Shown one piece after another: positions 51,257 through 59,735 of a DNA stretch of 64,000 bases. Numbering within the stretch: position 1 is the stretch's first letter; every line of letters begins with the position of its first letter. The DNA is taken from positions 5,642,001-5,706,000 of the forward strand of contig NZ_CP109596.1 in NCBI RefSeq assembly GCF_036327755.1, read 5' to 3'. The notes beneath the pieces were generated by a model. The model searched no databases. It saw nothing but the letters and a program-made list of their open reading frames with translations, and was not told the DNA's origin. This DNA comes from Nocardia sp. NBC_01503. Its GTDB lineage: Bacteria > Actinomycetota > Actinomycetes > Mycobacteriales > Mycobacteriaceae. Position numbers and translations under genes: made by a program.

Positions 51257-52081
51257 ATGAGCGAGAAGGAGTCGCCCGAGCGCGACCGGGTCTCGTTCGG
51301 CGTCATCGCCTCGGCGGCCGTGGTGACCTTGATCATCATCGTGGGCGTCGTGGTGTACCTCGGCCGCGGCGATGCCCCCAGCGTCGCCGAACCCGATGGG
51401 ACGACCCCCACCACCTCGGACGCGGGTGCGACCGGTTTCGCCGCACCCGAGATCGATCTGTTCGGCCGCCGCGTCGACATCCCCAACAACGCTGCCGGGC
51501 AGCCGCTTCCGCAAGATCCGAGCAAGCAGCGCAAATCCTCCGATCAGGATTGGCTGACCGCCGCCCCGGCGGGCACCGTCGATCCGCACGGCTGGCAGCG
51601 GGTATTCGGGGCGTCGGTGCCCTTCTCCACCTCCGACGGTCCCGCACGCCTGGAAGACGGTCTGGCCGTTGGCTATTCGCATACCCCGCAGGGCGCGGTG
51701 CTGGCGGCGGCGCAGATCACCTACCGCCTCAATGCCCGCCCGGCCGACCGTGAACTCTATGTGCGGCAGGTGCGGGTCTCGGCCCAGCAGGTGACCGCCT
51801 ACGACCAGGCGCTCGCCGATCAGCGACTGCCGAAACAGCAGCCGGAGAAGGTGACCCGCTATCTGGTCGCCTCCGATGGCTTCCAGGTCGAGAACTACGC
51901 CGACGATATGGCCATTGTGCGATTGGCCGTACGCGGTCCGGTCGTCAACAGCCGGCAGCTCTGGTCGGCGGTCCGGCTGATCATGGTCTGGGACGCGGGT
52001 GACTGGCGGCTCAAACCGTCGACCTCCAAGGCTTCGCAGACCGAAACCGTGGACTCCCTCGCGGGGTGGACACGATGGTGA
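51257..52081 (+). CDS. Bitopic VirB8/TcpC-like protein
   Basis: A 274-residue protein with an N-terminal cytoplasmic stub, one helix (VIASAAVVTLIIIVGVVVYLG, about 14-34), a Pro/Thr/Ser-rich linker, and an extracytoplasmic domain of about 200 residues with TPQGAVLAAAQITYRLNAR and RLIMVWDAGDWRLKPS. The latter looks like the NTF2-like fold of VirB8/TcpC, the core scaffold of Gram-positive conjugation channels; the assignment rests on topology and the WRL near the end. GACTTCGGAGG lies upstream. Confidence 0.65.
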   Translation: MSEKESPERDRVSFGVIASAAVVTLIIIVGVVVYLGRGDAPSVAEPDGTTPTTSDAGATGFAAPEIDLFGRRVDIPNNAAGQPLPQDPSKQRKSSDQDWLTAAPAGTVDPHGWQRVFGASVPFSTSDGPARLEDGLAVGYSHTPQGAVLAAAQITYRLNARPADRELYVRQVRVSAQQVTAYDQALADQRLPKQQPEKVTRYLVASDGFQVENYADDMAIVRLAVRGPVVNSRQLWSAVRLIMVWDAGDWRLKPSTSKASQTETVDSLAGWTRW

Positions 52082-52133
52082 CCGAACGAATGGTGCAGAA
52101 GTGGCCCAGCGACCCATTGAGGGGTGGAACCAC

Positions 52134-53618
52134 ATGGTGAGGCGTATCTTTACGATCCTCGCGGTCGTGTTCACCGTCATGATCGCTACGCCGACAGTGG
52201 CGTACGGACAGGACTACGGATTCGATCCGGCCTGCAACCAATTACACGATTCCCTCGACGGTCTCGGCGTGCCGGGCCTGAGCCTGGGTGATGCCGCCTC
52301 GGCCGCGTGCAAGGCGGGCAATGTCGCCACCCATCCGGGTGACGCCGCCACCGCCGTGCGCGACAAGGCGTGGGACTCCACCTTCGGCAAGGTGGTCGAC
52401 TCGCTCATGAACGGCCTGGGCGAGGCGCTGATCCTGGCATTGACGTTCTGGATGAAGCTGCCCAACGAACGGGTCAGCGACTCCGGAACGCTCTTCACCA
52501 AGATCAACGACTACACGTATCAGGTGCAGATACTTCTGTTAATGGTGTCTGTGATCCTCTCCGGCGCAAAGCTTGCCGAGGCCAGACGCGGAGCCGCGGT
52601 CAGTGAGGCGGCCGAATCCTTCCGCATGTACGCCAGAGTGGTCTTCAGCTCCTGGATGCTGGGCGCGGTGATCGTCGCGGCCACCCAGGCCTCGGACAAG
52701 TTCTCCGAGTGGGTGATCAATGACGCCACCAACGGCCAGGCCAAGGACCTCGCCGAGCTGATGGTGAAAACCTCCAAGCTGCAAGCGTTCTCGCCCGGTC
52801 TGGTGCTGATCATCGCGATCGTCGGCCTGCTCGGCGCGCTCGCGCAGATCGTGCTCGCCATCGTGCGCCAGGGTCTGCTGATAGTCGCGGCGGGCGTATT
52901 GCCGCTCGCCGCGGCGGCTTCGGGCACCAATACCGGCCGCCAGTCCTATCCGAAGCTGATCAGCTGGATCATCGCCTTCATGCTCTACAAACCGGTGGCG
53001 GCGATCGTCTACATGATCGCCTTCGTCACCGCGGGCAATACCGATGATCTGACCTCCACCGCCGGGCTGCCCGATGCCGATCAGGCCCAGCGCATGCTGG
53101 TCGCGATCGTGCTGCTGTGCAGTGCGGCCTTCGTGCTCCCGGCGCTCATGCGCCTGGCCACCCCGGCCGTGGCCATCGTCGGTAGCGGTGGCTCCGGTTT
53201 GACCGCCACCACCGGCACCCTGGTCGGTGTGGCCGCGGTCGGCGCGGTCGGTTCGCGCGCGGTCGCGGTGAAGGCAACGGCCGCACCGGGAGCCGCCGGA
53301 TACGTCGGACCCGGGCGCGGTGGGCGACCGCCGGGCGGAGCCGGTCCACGTGGTGGCGGCGGTGGCGGTGGCGGCGGTCCACGACCGCCCGCGCCGGGAC
53401 CCGCGTCCGGAGGCGGCGGCGCGGCCGCGAGTCCTGCCGGACCGGGGACCTCCAGCGCAGTACCGTCGGGCGCGGCCCGCACGGCCGCGAACCGGGTCGC
53501 CCAGGTGCGGGCGGCCACCGCCAGCCTGAACCGGGCCGATGACGCCGCGGGCGACCTCGCCGGTGACCGCTGGACCAACCGTTCACCCGACCTCGGCAGG
53601 AGCACCATTCCGCGATGA
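52134..53618 (+). CDS. Polytopic VirB6/TrbL-like channel protein
   Basis: A 494-residue protein with a signal-like first helix (IFTILAVVFTVMIATPTVA), a Cys-containing extracytoplasmic region of about 100 residues, and about five further helices (for example QILLLMVSVILSGAKL, VLIIAIVGLLGALAQIVLAIV, IISW..FMLYKPVAAIVYMIAF, LVAIVLLCSAAFVLPAL). The C-terminal 110 residues are cytoplasmic and rich in Gly, Pro and Ala with nine consecutive Gly. This topology is that of VirB6/TrbL subunits. ATG 52134 with GAGGGGTGG upstream is chosen. The next gene overlaps its stop. Confidence 0.72.
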   Translation: MVRRIFTILAVVFTVMIATPTVAYGQDYGFDPACNQLHDSLDGLGVPGLSLGDAASAACKAGNVATHPGDAATAVRDKAWDSTFGKVVDSLMNGLGEALILALTFWMKLPNERVSDSGTLFTKINDYTYQVQILLLMVSVILSGAKLAEARRGAAVSEAAESFRMYARVVFSSWMLGAVIVAATQASDKFSEWVINDATNGQAKDLAELMVKTSKLQAFSPGLVLIIAIVGLLGALAQIVLAIVRQGLLIVAAGVLPLAAAASGTNTGRQSYPKLISWIIAFMLYKPVAAIVYMIAFVTAGNTDDLTSTAGLPDADQAQRMLVAIVLLCSAAFVLPALMRLATPAVAIVGSGGSGLTATTGTLVGVAAVGAVGSRAVAVKATAAPGAAGYVGPGRGGRPPGGAGPRGGGGGGGGGPRPPAPGPASGGGGAAASPAGPGTSSAVPSGAARTAANRVAQVRAATASLNRADDAAGDLAGDRWTNRSPDLGRSTIPR

Positions 53619-55105
53619 CGATGACCGACACCTACGAGCGCCGGGCCTACGGCCTGTGGCAGAAGCCGCGCAGCGCAGGACTTTTCGGTCTGCGCTGGGG
53701 CGAGACCGTGGTCGGTTTCGCCGTCGTGATCAGTGGCCTGCTCACGGCGATGATCTTCGGCCCGATGCCCGCGCTGATCGTCGCCGGGTTCGGTCTGATC
53801 GTGATGGTTCCACTGGTGTGGCGGACGGGGGGCCGCTCCGGCTACGAGAACGGATTGATGATGTTCCATTGGTTGCGCGGCCGCGGTAAAGGCGAACACG
53901 TCTACCGCGGCGGCCGGTTCTCCCGGATTCCGGGCGGAGTGACGCGACTGCCCGGGCTCATGGCTCCCTCACGACTCTACGAGGGGATCGATGCGGGCGG
54001 TTACAGCTTCGGCATGATCCACCTACCCCAATTCGGCCAGTACACGGTCGTGCTGCGCGCCTGGCCGCAGGGGCATGAGGCCGTCGATCAGCCGGTCATC
54101 GACCGCTGGGTCTCGGCATGGGGCACCTTCCTGGCCTCGCTCGGCCAGACCTCGGACATCGTGGCCGTGGTGCCGGTGATCGATACCGTGCCCGAGACCG
54201 GAAACCGTTTGCTCACCGAGGTTTCCGCCATCACCCGGCCCGAAGCGCCGGATCTGGCGCAGCAGGTCATGTACGAGTTGGCGACCGAACTGCCGCAGGA
54301 GCGGGTGCAGCTGCTGCCGCGCGTGGCCATCACCTTCAAGGCGACAACCGCTGAGCGGCGCAAGAATCCGGCGGAGGAGGCGGTCGAGATCGGCCGTCGC
54401 CTGCCCGGTATCTGCGCGGCCCTGGCCGAGGCGGGCGTGCGCGCCCAGCCCATGTCCGCCGATGATGTCATCTCCTTCATTCGCCGCAGCTACGATCCGG
54501 CCTCGCAGGCCGATCTCGAGGTCGCGGCGGGCGAACCCGAAGGGCACGGCCTGGATTGGGCCGACGCCGGACCGGTATCGCATGAGGAGCGCTGGGACCA
54601 CTTCATTCACGACGGTGGTCGCTCGGTCACCTGGGAGATGGACACCGCACCCGAGGGCGCCGTCGACGAGCGGGTCTTGCAGCGACTGCTCGCGCCGAAT
54701 CCGGAGGTGCCGCGCAAGCGCGTGACCATCGTGTACCGCCCGCACTCGGCCGGTGATGCCGCGCAGATCGTGGACGACGATTTCAAGAATGCCCTGGTGG
54801 CGCAGCAGAGTGAGCGCGGGGTCGTCTCGGCGGCGGCCTCGATTCGCGTCGGCGCGACCCAGCAGGCGCGTGAGGAACAGGCCAGGGGTCACGGTGTGAC
54901 CCGCTTCGGGGCACTGGTGACCATTACCGAACCCCTGCGCGGCGATCTGCCGCGCATCGAAGCCATCACCCGCGATCTGTCCACACAGTCGCGGTTGAAG
55001 ATCCGGCGCTGCTACCGCTACCAGGCGGCGGCCTTCGCAGCCTCGCTCGGCTGCGGGGTGATCCTGCCGGAGCACGCGACGATTCCGAAAGCACTTGCGG
55101 GGTGA
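53615..55105 (+). CDS. SCO6880 family protein (VirB3/VirB4-N-like)
   Basis: A 496-residue protein recognised as the SCO6880 family, a marker of actinobacterial T4SS-like clusters. The N-terminus has two close membrane helices (VVGFAVVISGLLTAMIF, ALIVAGFGLIVMVPLV) as in VirB3/PrgI, followed by a soluble region like the N-terminal domain of VirB4. There is no P-loop. With the ATPase encoded next it would equal a VirB3-VirB4 pair split differently. Its ATG overlaps the stop of the VirB6-like gene (ATGA). Confidence 0.83.
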   Translation: MTMTDTYERRAYGLWQKPRSAGLFGLRWGETVVGFAVVISGLLTAMIFGPMPALIVAGFGLIVMVPLVWRTGGRSGYENGLMMFHWLRGRGKGEHVYRGGRFSRIPGGVTRLPGLMAPSRLYEGIDAGGYSFGMIHLPQFGQYTVVLRAWPQGHEAVDQPVIDRWVSAWGTFLASLGQTSDIVAVVPVIDTVPETGNRLLTEVSAITRPEAPDLAQQVMYELATELPQERVQLLPRVAITFKATTAERRKNPAEEAVEIGRRLPGICAALAEAGVRAQPMSADDVISFIRRSYDPASQADLEVAAGEPEGHGLDWADAGPVSHEERWDHFIHDGGRSVTWEMDTAPEGAVDERVLQRLLAPNPEVPRKRVTIVYRPHSAGDAAQIVDDDFKNALVAQQSERGVVSAAASIRVGATQQAREEQARGHGVTRFGALVTITEPLRGDLPRIEAITRDLSTQSRLKIRRCYRYQAAAFAASLGCGVILPEHATIPKALAG

Positions 55106-55111
55106 CCGTTC

Positions 55112-58100
55112 ATGGCACGTGACTTCGAACCACCGGTGCGGGAACGCGACTCCGTTCCCGCCCGCCGTTCCGCGCGCCGCGATGCGCCCGAACCGGACCA
55201 GCCCGAGCTGGCCCTCGGCGAGCCCGAGCCCGCCATCCCGGTCTCCCGGGTCGCCCGCGACGAACACCGTCCCCGCCGCGGCACCCTCCCGGACCGCCGT
55301 CTGCTGCGCCGCGACCCGGTCCCCGAGGCGCCCCAGCAGATCGGCCCGGACCCGAAGTCCGAGGAATCGGAACCGATTTCACGGCCGGAGTCGGCCCGAA
55401 CGTCGGTCACCCGTGCGCCGGAACAGCTTTCGGAGACACCGACAGAACTCTCCGCGGACGAGATTGCGGACCGCGAACGCTCCACCGATGCGCTGCGTTC
55501 GAGCGCGGACTGGGTATCGGGCACAACCGACCCCGCGGCCGCACGGGCGGCGAATCGGGAGCGGCGCACCGACCCCGGGCGTTCGAGCACGCAACGAACA
55601 CCGAGCGGCAAGTTGCCCACCCTGGAACCGGACCCCGCCCCGCGCCCGGCGCAGCGCGAATCTGGCACGGCCGCGCAGGCTTCCGGTCGCGCGCCGCGGT
55701 CGGCCCCGGAAGCCGCCGAGTCGCTGAGTGGTTCGCGCACGAAGTATTCCGAAGATCCGGGGCGCGGAGCGTCGAACGCCGAGGTTCGTCCGGGTGGCGA
55801 GCGGCCCGCGCACGGTGAACAGTCTCCGGCCCATGAGTCGGGGCCAGGCGCGATGGAGCCCGCCGGCACGCTCGGCGAGTCGCGCACAGCGCATGCCGCG
55901 GCCTATGGACCACGAGCGGAGTCACCCAGCGGTCCCGGATCAGGCGCTGATCGATCGAATTTCGGTGACCACGCCAGTCGACGGCCGGACAGTGGTACGC
56001 ATGCCGGAGATTCGGCGACCTCCCGGGAGTTCTCCAATGGCTCGGAACAGTCGGGGCGCGAGTACGCGCCCCGCGCCGCGGCGGGCGTGCGCCCGCACGG
56101 TTCGGAACGGGTCGAGGGGGAGCGCGTGGATGGAGACCGCACGAGTGGCGCGGACGTCGTTGGCACTACCTCCTCGGAACTGGAATCCGGGGATCGCCGA
56201 CCAGCAGCCGAGGTAGTCGCCGAACGTCGTGCCCAGCGCGAGGCGCGCCCCGAAATCGGTGCGCCGGAAGGTATCCACACCTCCGAGTCGGTTCCGGGTG
56301 AGCAGCGGCGCGAGGCGCGGCCCGGTCGTGAGGCCGCGCGCGTCAGCGAGCCGGGTTCGCGTGAGCGGCGGGGTGATCAGGGGGAGCAAGTAGTACGCCG
56401 CCACAGGAATGGTGAGGGGCGCACGCACAGTGGTGATCCGGCGAACCGGGAACGTCGCCGACCGGACGCGTCCGGTGACGGCCGGGACGCGACCCTACGC
56501 GAGGGTGCGCGGGGAGAGGGGCGGGACACCGCGCGGGGCGGAGGTCGTGGGGCACGAGGCCCGGAGCACGACGCTGCGCGGGGTGAAGGTCGTGGGGCGC
56601 GGGGCACCGAGCATGACGCCGATCGGGTGAACGGTCGTGCGGCACGAGGCCCGGAGCATGATGCCGAGCGGTCGAATGGGCGTGCGGGACAGCGGGGTTC
56701 GGGGGAGACGCGCAAGCGGCCCACCGATCCGGATCGGGTGCATTTGGGCGGGCGGGCCGCCGGTGCGCCCGCGGCTCCGGGGCGAGCGCGGCGACCGCGG
56801 CCCGAGGGGGAGACGGGGGAGCGGCCGGCGCGCGAGCGCGGACGAACCGAGCGCGGGTCCCAGGACAAGCAGCAGCGGGGGGCCGCGCGGATGGACAAGA
56901 GCGAGAAGGCCGCTCAGGCCAAGGCGGCGCGGGCCGCCGAGGCCAAGCGCAAGGCCGCGGCGCGCAAGAAGCAGTCGGGGCCCAAGCTCCTGGACGATGC
57001 CGCGCGGGCCAAGTACGAGGTGACCGCGCGCGAGCAGAACGGGCTGGGCGCGCTGTGGGCGACCTTCCGGCTGCACACCGATGATCTGCGGCGGCGCAAT
57101 TTCGCGGCGCGCGCGGAGCGTATGGAGTACGGCAGCTTCGACGAATTCGACCGCAGTACACAGCAACTCACCGATCGCGGCTATATCGGCGCGGGCGGCG
57201 GGCGCATGAACGTGGTCGGGCGGCCGGTCGAATACCGCGCCACCACCGCGCAGGTCGCCGGTTTGTGGCCGTGGTCGGTGGGCGCGGGCGCACCGTTGAT
57301 CGGCACCCCGCTCGGCTCGCATCTGCATACCGGCGCACCGGTCTGCTTCGACCCGATGAACTGGTTCATGCGCGGCAGCTTCATCACCGCGCCCAGCCTC
57401 TTCGTCCTGGGCCTCAACGGTTTCGGTAAATCCTCACTGGTGCGCCGCATCGTCCTCGGCGGCGTCGCACAGGGCATCACCCCGCTCATCCTGGCCGACG
57501 TCAAACCCGACTATCGCAAGCTGGTGGAGGTCGTCGGCGGTCAGGTCATCGACCTGGGGTACGGCCACGGCAAGCTGAATCCGCTGGCCGCGGGCGTACT
57601 CGGCTCCATCGTCCCCCTGCTGGACGATGTCCCGGCCCTGCGAACCCAGGTGCTGCAGGAACTGCGCGCCCGCCAGGTCACCCTGGTCGCAGGTCTGGTG
57701 GAGCTGGTTCGTGGTGCGCGCGTACGCGATTACGAGGAGACCCTCATCGCGACCGCGCTTCGCATCCTCTACCGGCCGGGCAGCGCCTTCACCCCCGACA
57801 AGCCCCCGATCATCGAGGACCTGCTCGCCGTGGTGGTGGCGGGCGGCGACGAACTCCAACTCGACGCCGGTGCGGATAATCCGGACGAATACCAGAACGC
57901 CATCAAGGGTCTGCGCCGCTCCCTGCGCGCGCTCACCCAGGGCCCGTTCGGCGCGGTCTTCAACGGCCAGACCACAACTCCCATCGACACCACCGCCACC
58001 GCCGTCTGCATCGACGTCTCACATATCCCCAGCGGTGACAAGAAGCTCAAGGCCGCGGTCATGCTCGCCTGCTGGGCGGATGGTTTCGCCTCGGTCGAGG

Positions 58101-58675
58101 CGGCGCACGTGCTCGCGGACGCCGATCTGGGTCCGCAGCGCTACTTCCAGGTCGTCATGGATGAGCTCTGGCAGGTACTGGGCCTGGGCGACTTCATGAT
58201 CGACCGCGTCGACGAGCTCACCCGCCTGCAGCGCGGTATCGCGACCTCGCTCATCATGATCAGCCACACCATCAAGGATCTGCAGGCCCTGGGCTCCGAA
58301 GCCGCCATCGCCAAGGCGCTCGGCTTCCTGGAACGCGCCCGCGCCAAGATCTTCGGCGCCCTGCCCGCGGAGGAGATCGCCCGATTGGACTCCACCATCC
58401 CGTTCACCTCCGCCGAGGCGGATATGGTGACCAGCTGGTCCGCGCCGCAGGCCCTCACCGGTGAGGCGCTCAAACCCGGCCAGCAGCGCCCGCCCGCCCC
58501 CGGCACGGGCAAATTCCTGCTCAAGATCGGTGAGGACCGCCGCCCCGGCATCCCGTTCCACATGGAGTTCACGTGGTCCGAGAAGGAGAGCGGAATCCAC
58601 GACACCAACCAGCGTTTCAGCGAATTCACCGAGTCCACCGCCCGCCGCGGCACCGACGACGGGAGTATCGAATGA
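55112..58675 (+). CDS. VirB4-like ATPase with very long disordered N-terminal extension
   Basis: An 1187-residue protein. Residues about 1-590 are low complexity, rich in Arg, Glu, Gly, Ser, Pro, and contain three 15-residue tandem repeats (RGARGPEHDAARGEG type, 56546-56680). A Lys/Ala-rich helix (about 590-630) leads into the ATPase core: Walker A GLNGFGKS (about 767-774), FITAPSLF before it, DVKPDYRKLVEVVGG, and Walker B VVMDELW (Asp1017, Glu1018). VirB4/TraE ATPases power assembly and substrate movement. An internal ATG at 56891 (MDKSEKAAQ) would give a normal-sized 594-residue protein. Confidence 0.85.
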   Translation: MARDFEPPVRERDSVPARRSARRDAPEPDQPELALGEPEPAIPVSRVARDEHRPRRGTLPDRRLLRRDPVPEAPQQIGPDPKSEESEPISRPESARTSVTRAPEQLSETPTELSADEIADRERSTDALRSSADWVSGTTDPAAARAANRERRTDPGRSSTQRTPSGKLPTLEPDPAPRPAQRESGTAAQASGRAPRSAPEAAESLSGSRTKYSEDPGRGASNAEVRPGGERPAHGEQSPAHESGPGAMEPAGTLGESRTAHAAAYGPRAESPSGPGSGADRSNFGDHASRRPDSGTHAGDSATSREFSNGSEQSGREYAPRAAAGVRPHGSERVEGERVDGDRTSGADVVGTTSSELESGDRRPAAEVVAERRAQREARPEIGAPEGIHTSESVPGEQRREARPGREAARVSEPGSRERRGDQGEQVVRRHRNGEGRTHSGDPANRERRRPDASGDGRDATLREGARGEGRDTARGGGRGARGPEHDAARGEGRGARGTEHDADRVNGRAARGPEHDAERSNGRAGQRGSGETRKRPTDPDRVHLGGRAAGAPAAPGRARRPRPEGETGERPARERGRTERGSQDKQQRGAARMDKSEKAAQAKAARAAEAKRKAAARKKQSGPKLLDDAARAKYEVTAREQNGLGALWATFRLHTDDLRRRNFAARAERMEYGSFDEFDRSTQQLTDRGYIGAGGGRMNVVGRPVEYRATTAQVAGLWPWSVGAGAPLIGTPLGSHLHTGAPVCFDPMNWFMRGSFITAPSLFVLGLNGFGKSSLVRRIVLGGVAQGITPLILADVKPDYRKLVEVVGGQVIDLGYGHGKLNPLAAGVLGSIVPLLDDVPALRTQVLQELRARQVTLVAGLVELVRGARVRDYEETLIATALRILYRPGSAFTPDKPPIIEDLLAVVVAGGDELQLDAGADNPDEYQNAIKGLRRSLRALTQGPFGAVFNGQTTTPIDTTATAVCIDVSHIPSGDKKLKAAVMLACWADGFASVEAAHVLADADLGPQRYFQVVMDELWQVLGLGDFMIDRVDELTRLQRGIATSLIMISHTIKDLQALGSEAAIAKALGFLERARAKIFGALPAEEIARLDSTIPFTSAEADMVTSWSAPQALTGEALKPGQQRPPAPGTGKFLLKIGEDRRPGIPFHMEFTWSEKESGIHDTNQRFSEFTESTARRGTDDGSIE
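56546..56680 (+). repeat. Three 45-bp tandem repeats in the VirB4-like gene
   Basis: Three in-frame units of 45 bp (56546-56590, 56591-56635, 56636-56680) encode R(G/A)ARG(P/T)EHDA(A/D/E)R followed by three variable residues. The EHDA core is conserved in each. They lie in the disordered extension and probably vary in number among strains. Confidence 0.75.
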
Positions 58676-58980
58676 TGCCGCACAGGTCGTATCGAAGAGT
58701 CTCGCCGGAGGTGCGCCAGGCCGCGGTCGAGCAGGTCATCGCACTCACCGGAAAGTTGCGCTCGGAGTCCGAGGCCTGCCGGGTGGTCGCCGAACAGATT
58801 GGCGTGCACACCAATTCGGTGCGTAACTGGGTTCGCGCCGCCGAAACCCCCGGCCTGGAACAGATGGACGCCACCAACCTGCGCCGCAAGGTCGCCCTGC
58901 TGCAACAGCAGCTGGCCGCCGCCGCGGAGATGAACCGCACCCTGGTGGAGACCCTCTACGACGCCAAGCGCGGCGTATGA
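58672..58980 (+). CDS. IS3-OrfA-like HTH/leucine-zipper protein within the operon
   Basis: A 102-residue protein like the OrfA half of IS3-family transposases: HTH VRQAAVEQVIALTGKLRSES..VAEQIGVHTNSVRNWV, then a zipper-like helix NLRRKVALLQQQLAAAAEMNRTLVETL. The ATG overlaps the stop of the VirB4-like gene (ATGA), so it is translated as part of the operon. There is no OrfB, no terminal inverted repeat and no target duplication, so it is not an active insertion sequence. Probably a captured DNA-binding domain, perhaps recruited for transfer or regulation. Confidence 0.78.
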   Translation: MMPHRSYRRVSPEVRQAAVEQVIALTGKLRSESEACRVVAEQIGVHTNSVRNWVRAAETPGLEQMDATNLRRKVALLQQQLAAAAEMNRTLVETLYDAKRGV

Positions 58981-59095
58981 CCGCGCTCCGGCGGAACCTA
59001 TGACCCCGGATCCGGCGTGCGGACACGCCGAGTCGGGAAACCCGCTGGTATGGCCCGTGTGTCGGTCCCAGCGGCTAGCCTGGAGACAAGGTTCG

Positions 59096-59698
59096 GTGCC
59101 TCGTACAGGCCGTGCATCGGTCGGTGCGGCCACCGCGCGAAGGACTGGGCAACGCACGAAACTGGTGGTGATGCTGGTGCTGAGCGTCGCAATGCTGGTG
59201 TCCGCGTGCGGTAGTGGCAGCGGTGGTGATTCCGAGCCGAGCAGGCTGAATCCGCCCACCTCGACCACCCGTCTGCTGGAGAGCGCTCCCGCGCCCGATC
59301 CCACCACCGCGGACGGGGTTGCCGTCGCGGCGCTGCGTGAGATCTTCACCTGGTATCCGGTCACGGAATCGCAGAGCGCGGCGCTGGGTCGGGCACGGAA
59401 ATGGCTGGGTCCCACTCTCATCCGTACACTGGACACACCCCCCACGAGCGCCGAAACGCCGAAGCCGACGCTGCAGTGGGCCGATTGGGGTAAGGCCGGA
59501 GCGCATATAGAGGCGTTCGCCTTCGCCTCGGGTGAGAGCGCACCGCCCGGCGCGGATCCGAATCGGCAGCAGTACAAGATCGGTATCGAGCAGACGGTCG
59601 TCTATCCGGACGGGCGGCGTACCCCGCTCCCGGCCAGTACGGTCGTCGCTACCGTCGTACGAACCAACGGCACCTGGCTGCTCGACGGATTCCGTTGA
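59096..59698 (+). CDS. Secreted lipoprotein of the T4SS-like operon
   Basis: A 200-residue lipoprotein with an Arg-rich head, hydrophobic core LVVMLVLSVAMLVSAC and lipobox Cys38. After a Ser/Pro/Thr linker comes a compact domain of about 130 residues with EIFTWYPVTESQSAALGRARKWL and a C-terminal VVRTNGTWLLDGF, a pattern seen in NTF2-like/TcpC-type accessory domains. GTG 59096 has GGAGACAAGG upstream; an open frame from 59000 lacks a site. A VirB7-like anchoring role is possible. Confidence 0.72.
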   Translation: MPRTGRASVGAATARRTGQRTKLVVMLVLSVAMLVSACGSGSGGDSEPSRLNPPTSTTRLLESAPAPDPTTADGVAVAALREIFTWYPVTESQSAALGRARKWLGPTLIRTLDTPPTSAETPKPTLQWADWGKAGAHIEAFAFASGESAPPGADPNRQQYKIGIEQTVVYPDGRRTPLPASTVVATVVRTNGTWLLDGFR

Positions 59699-59735
59699 GC
59701 AGCAACTACATTCAGGTCATCTGAGGAGGCTGGAG

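Noticed and set aside
58672..58980. Active IS3 insertion sequence
   Set aside because: Only an OrfA-like half is present; no OrfB, terminal inverted repeats or target-site duplication was seen, and the gene is coupled to the operon.
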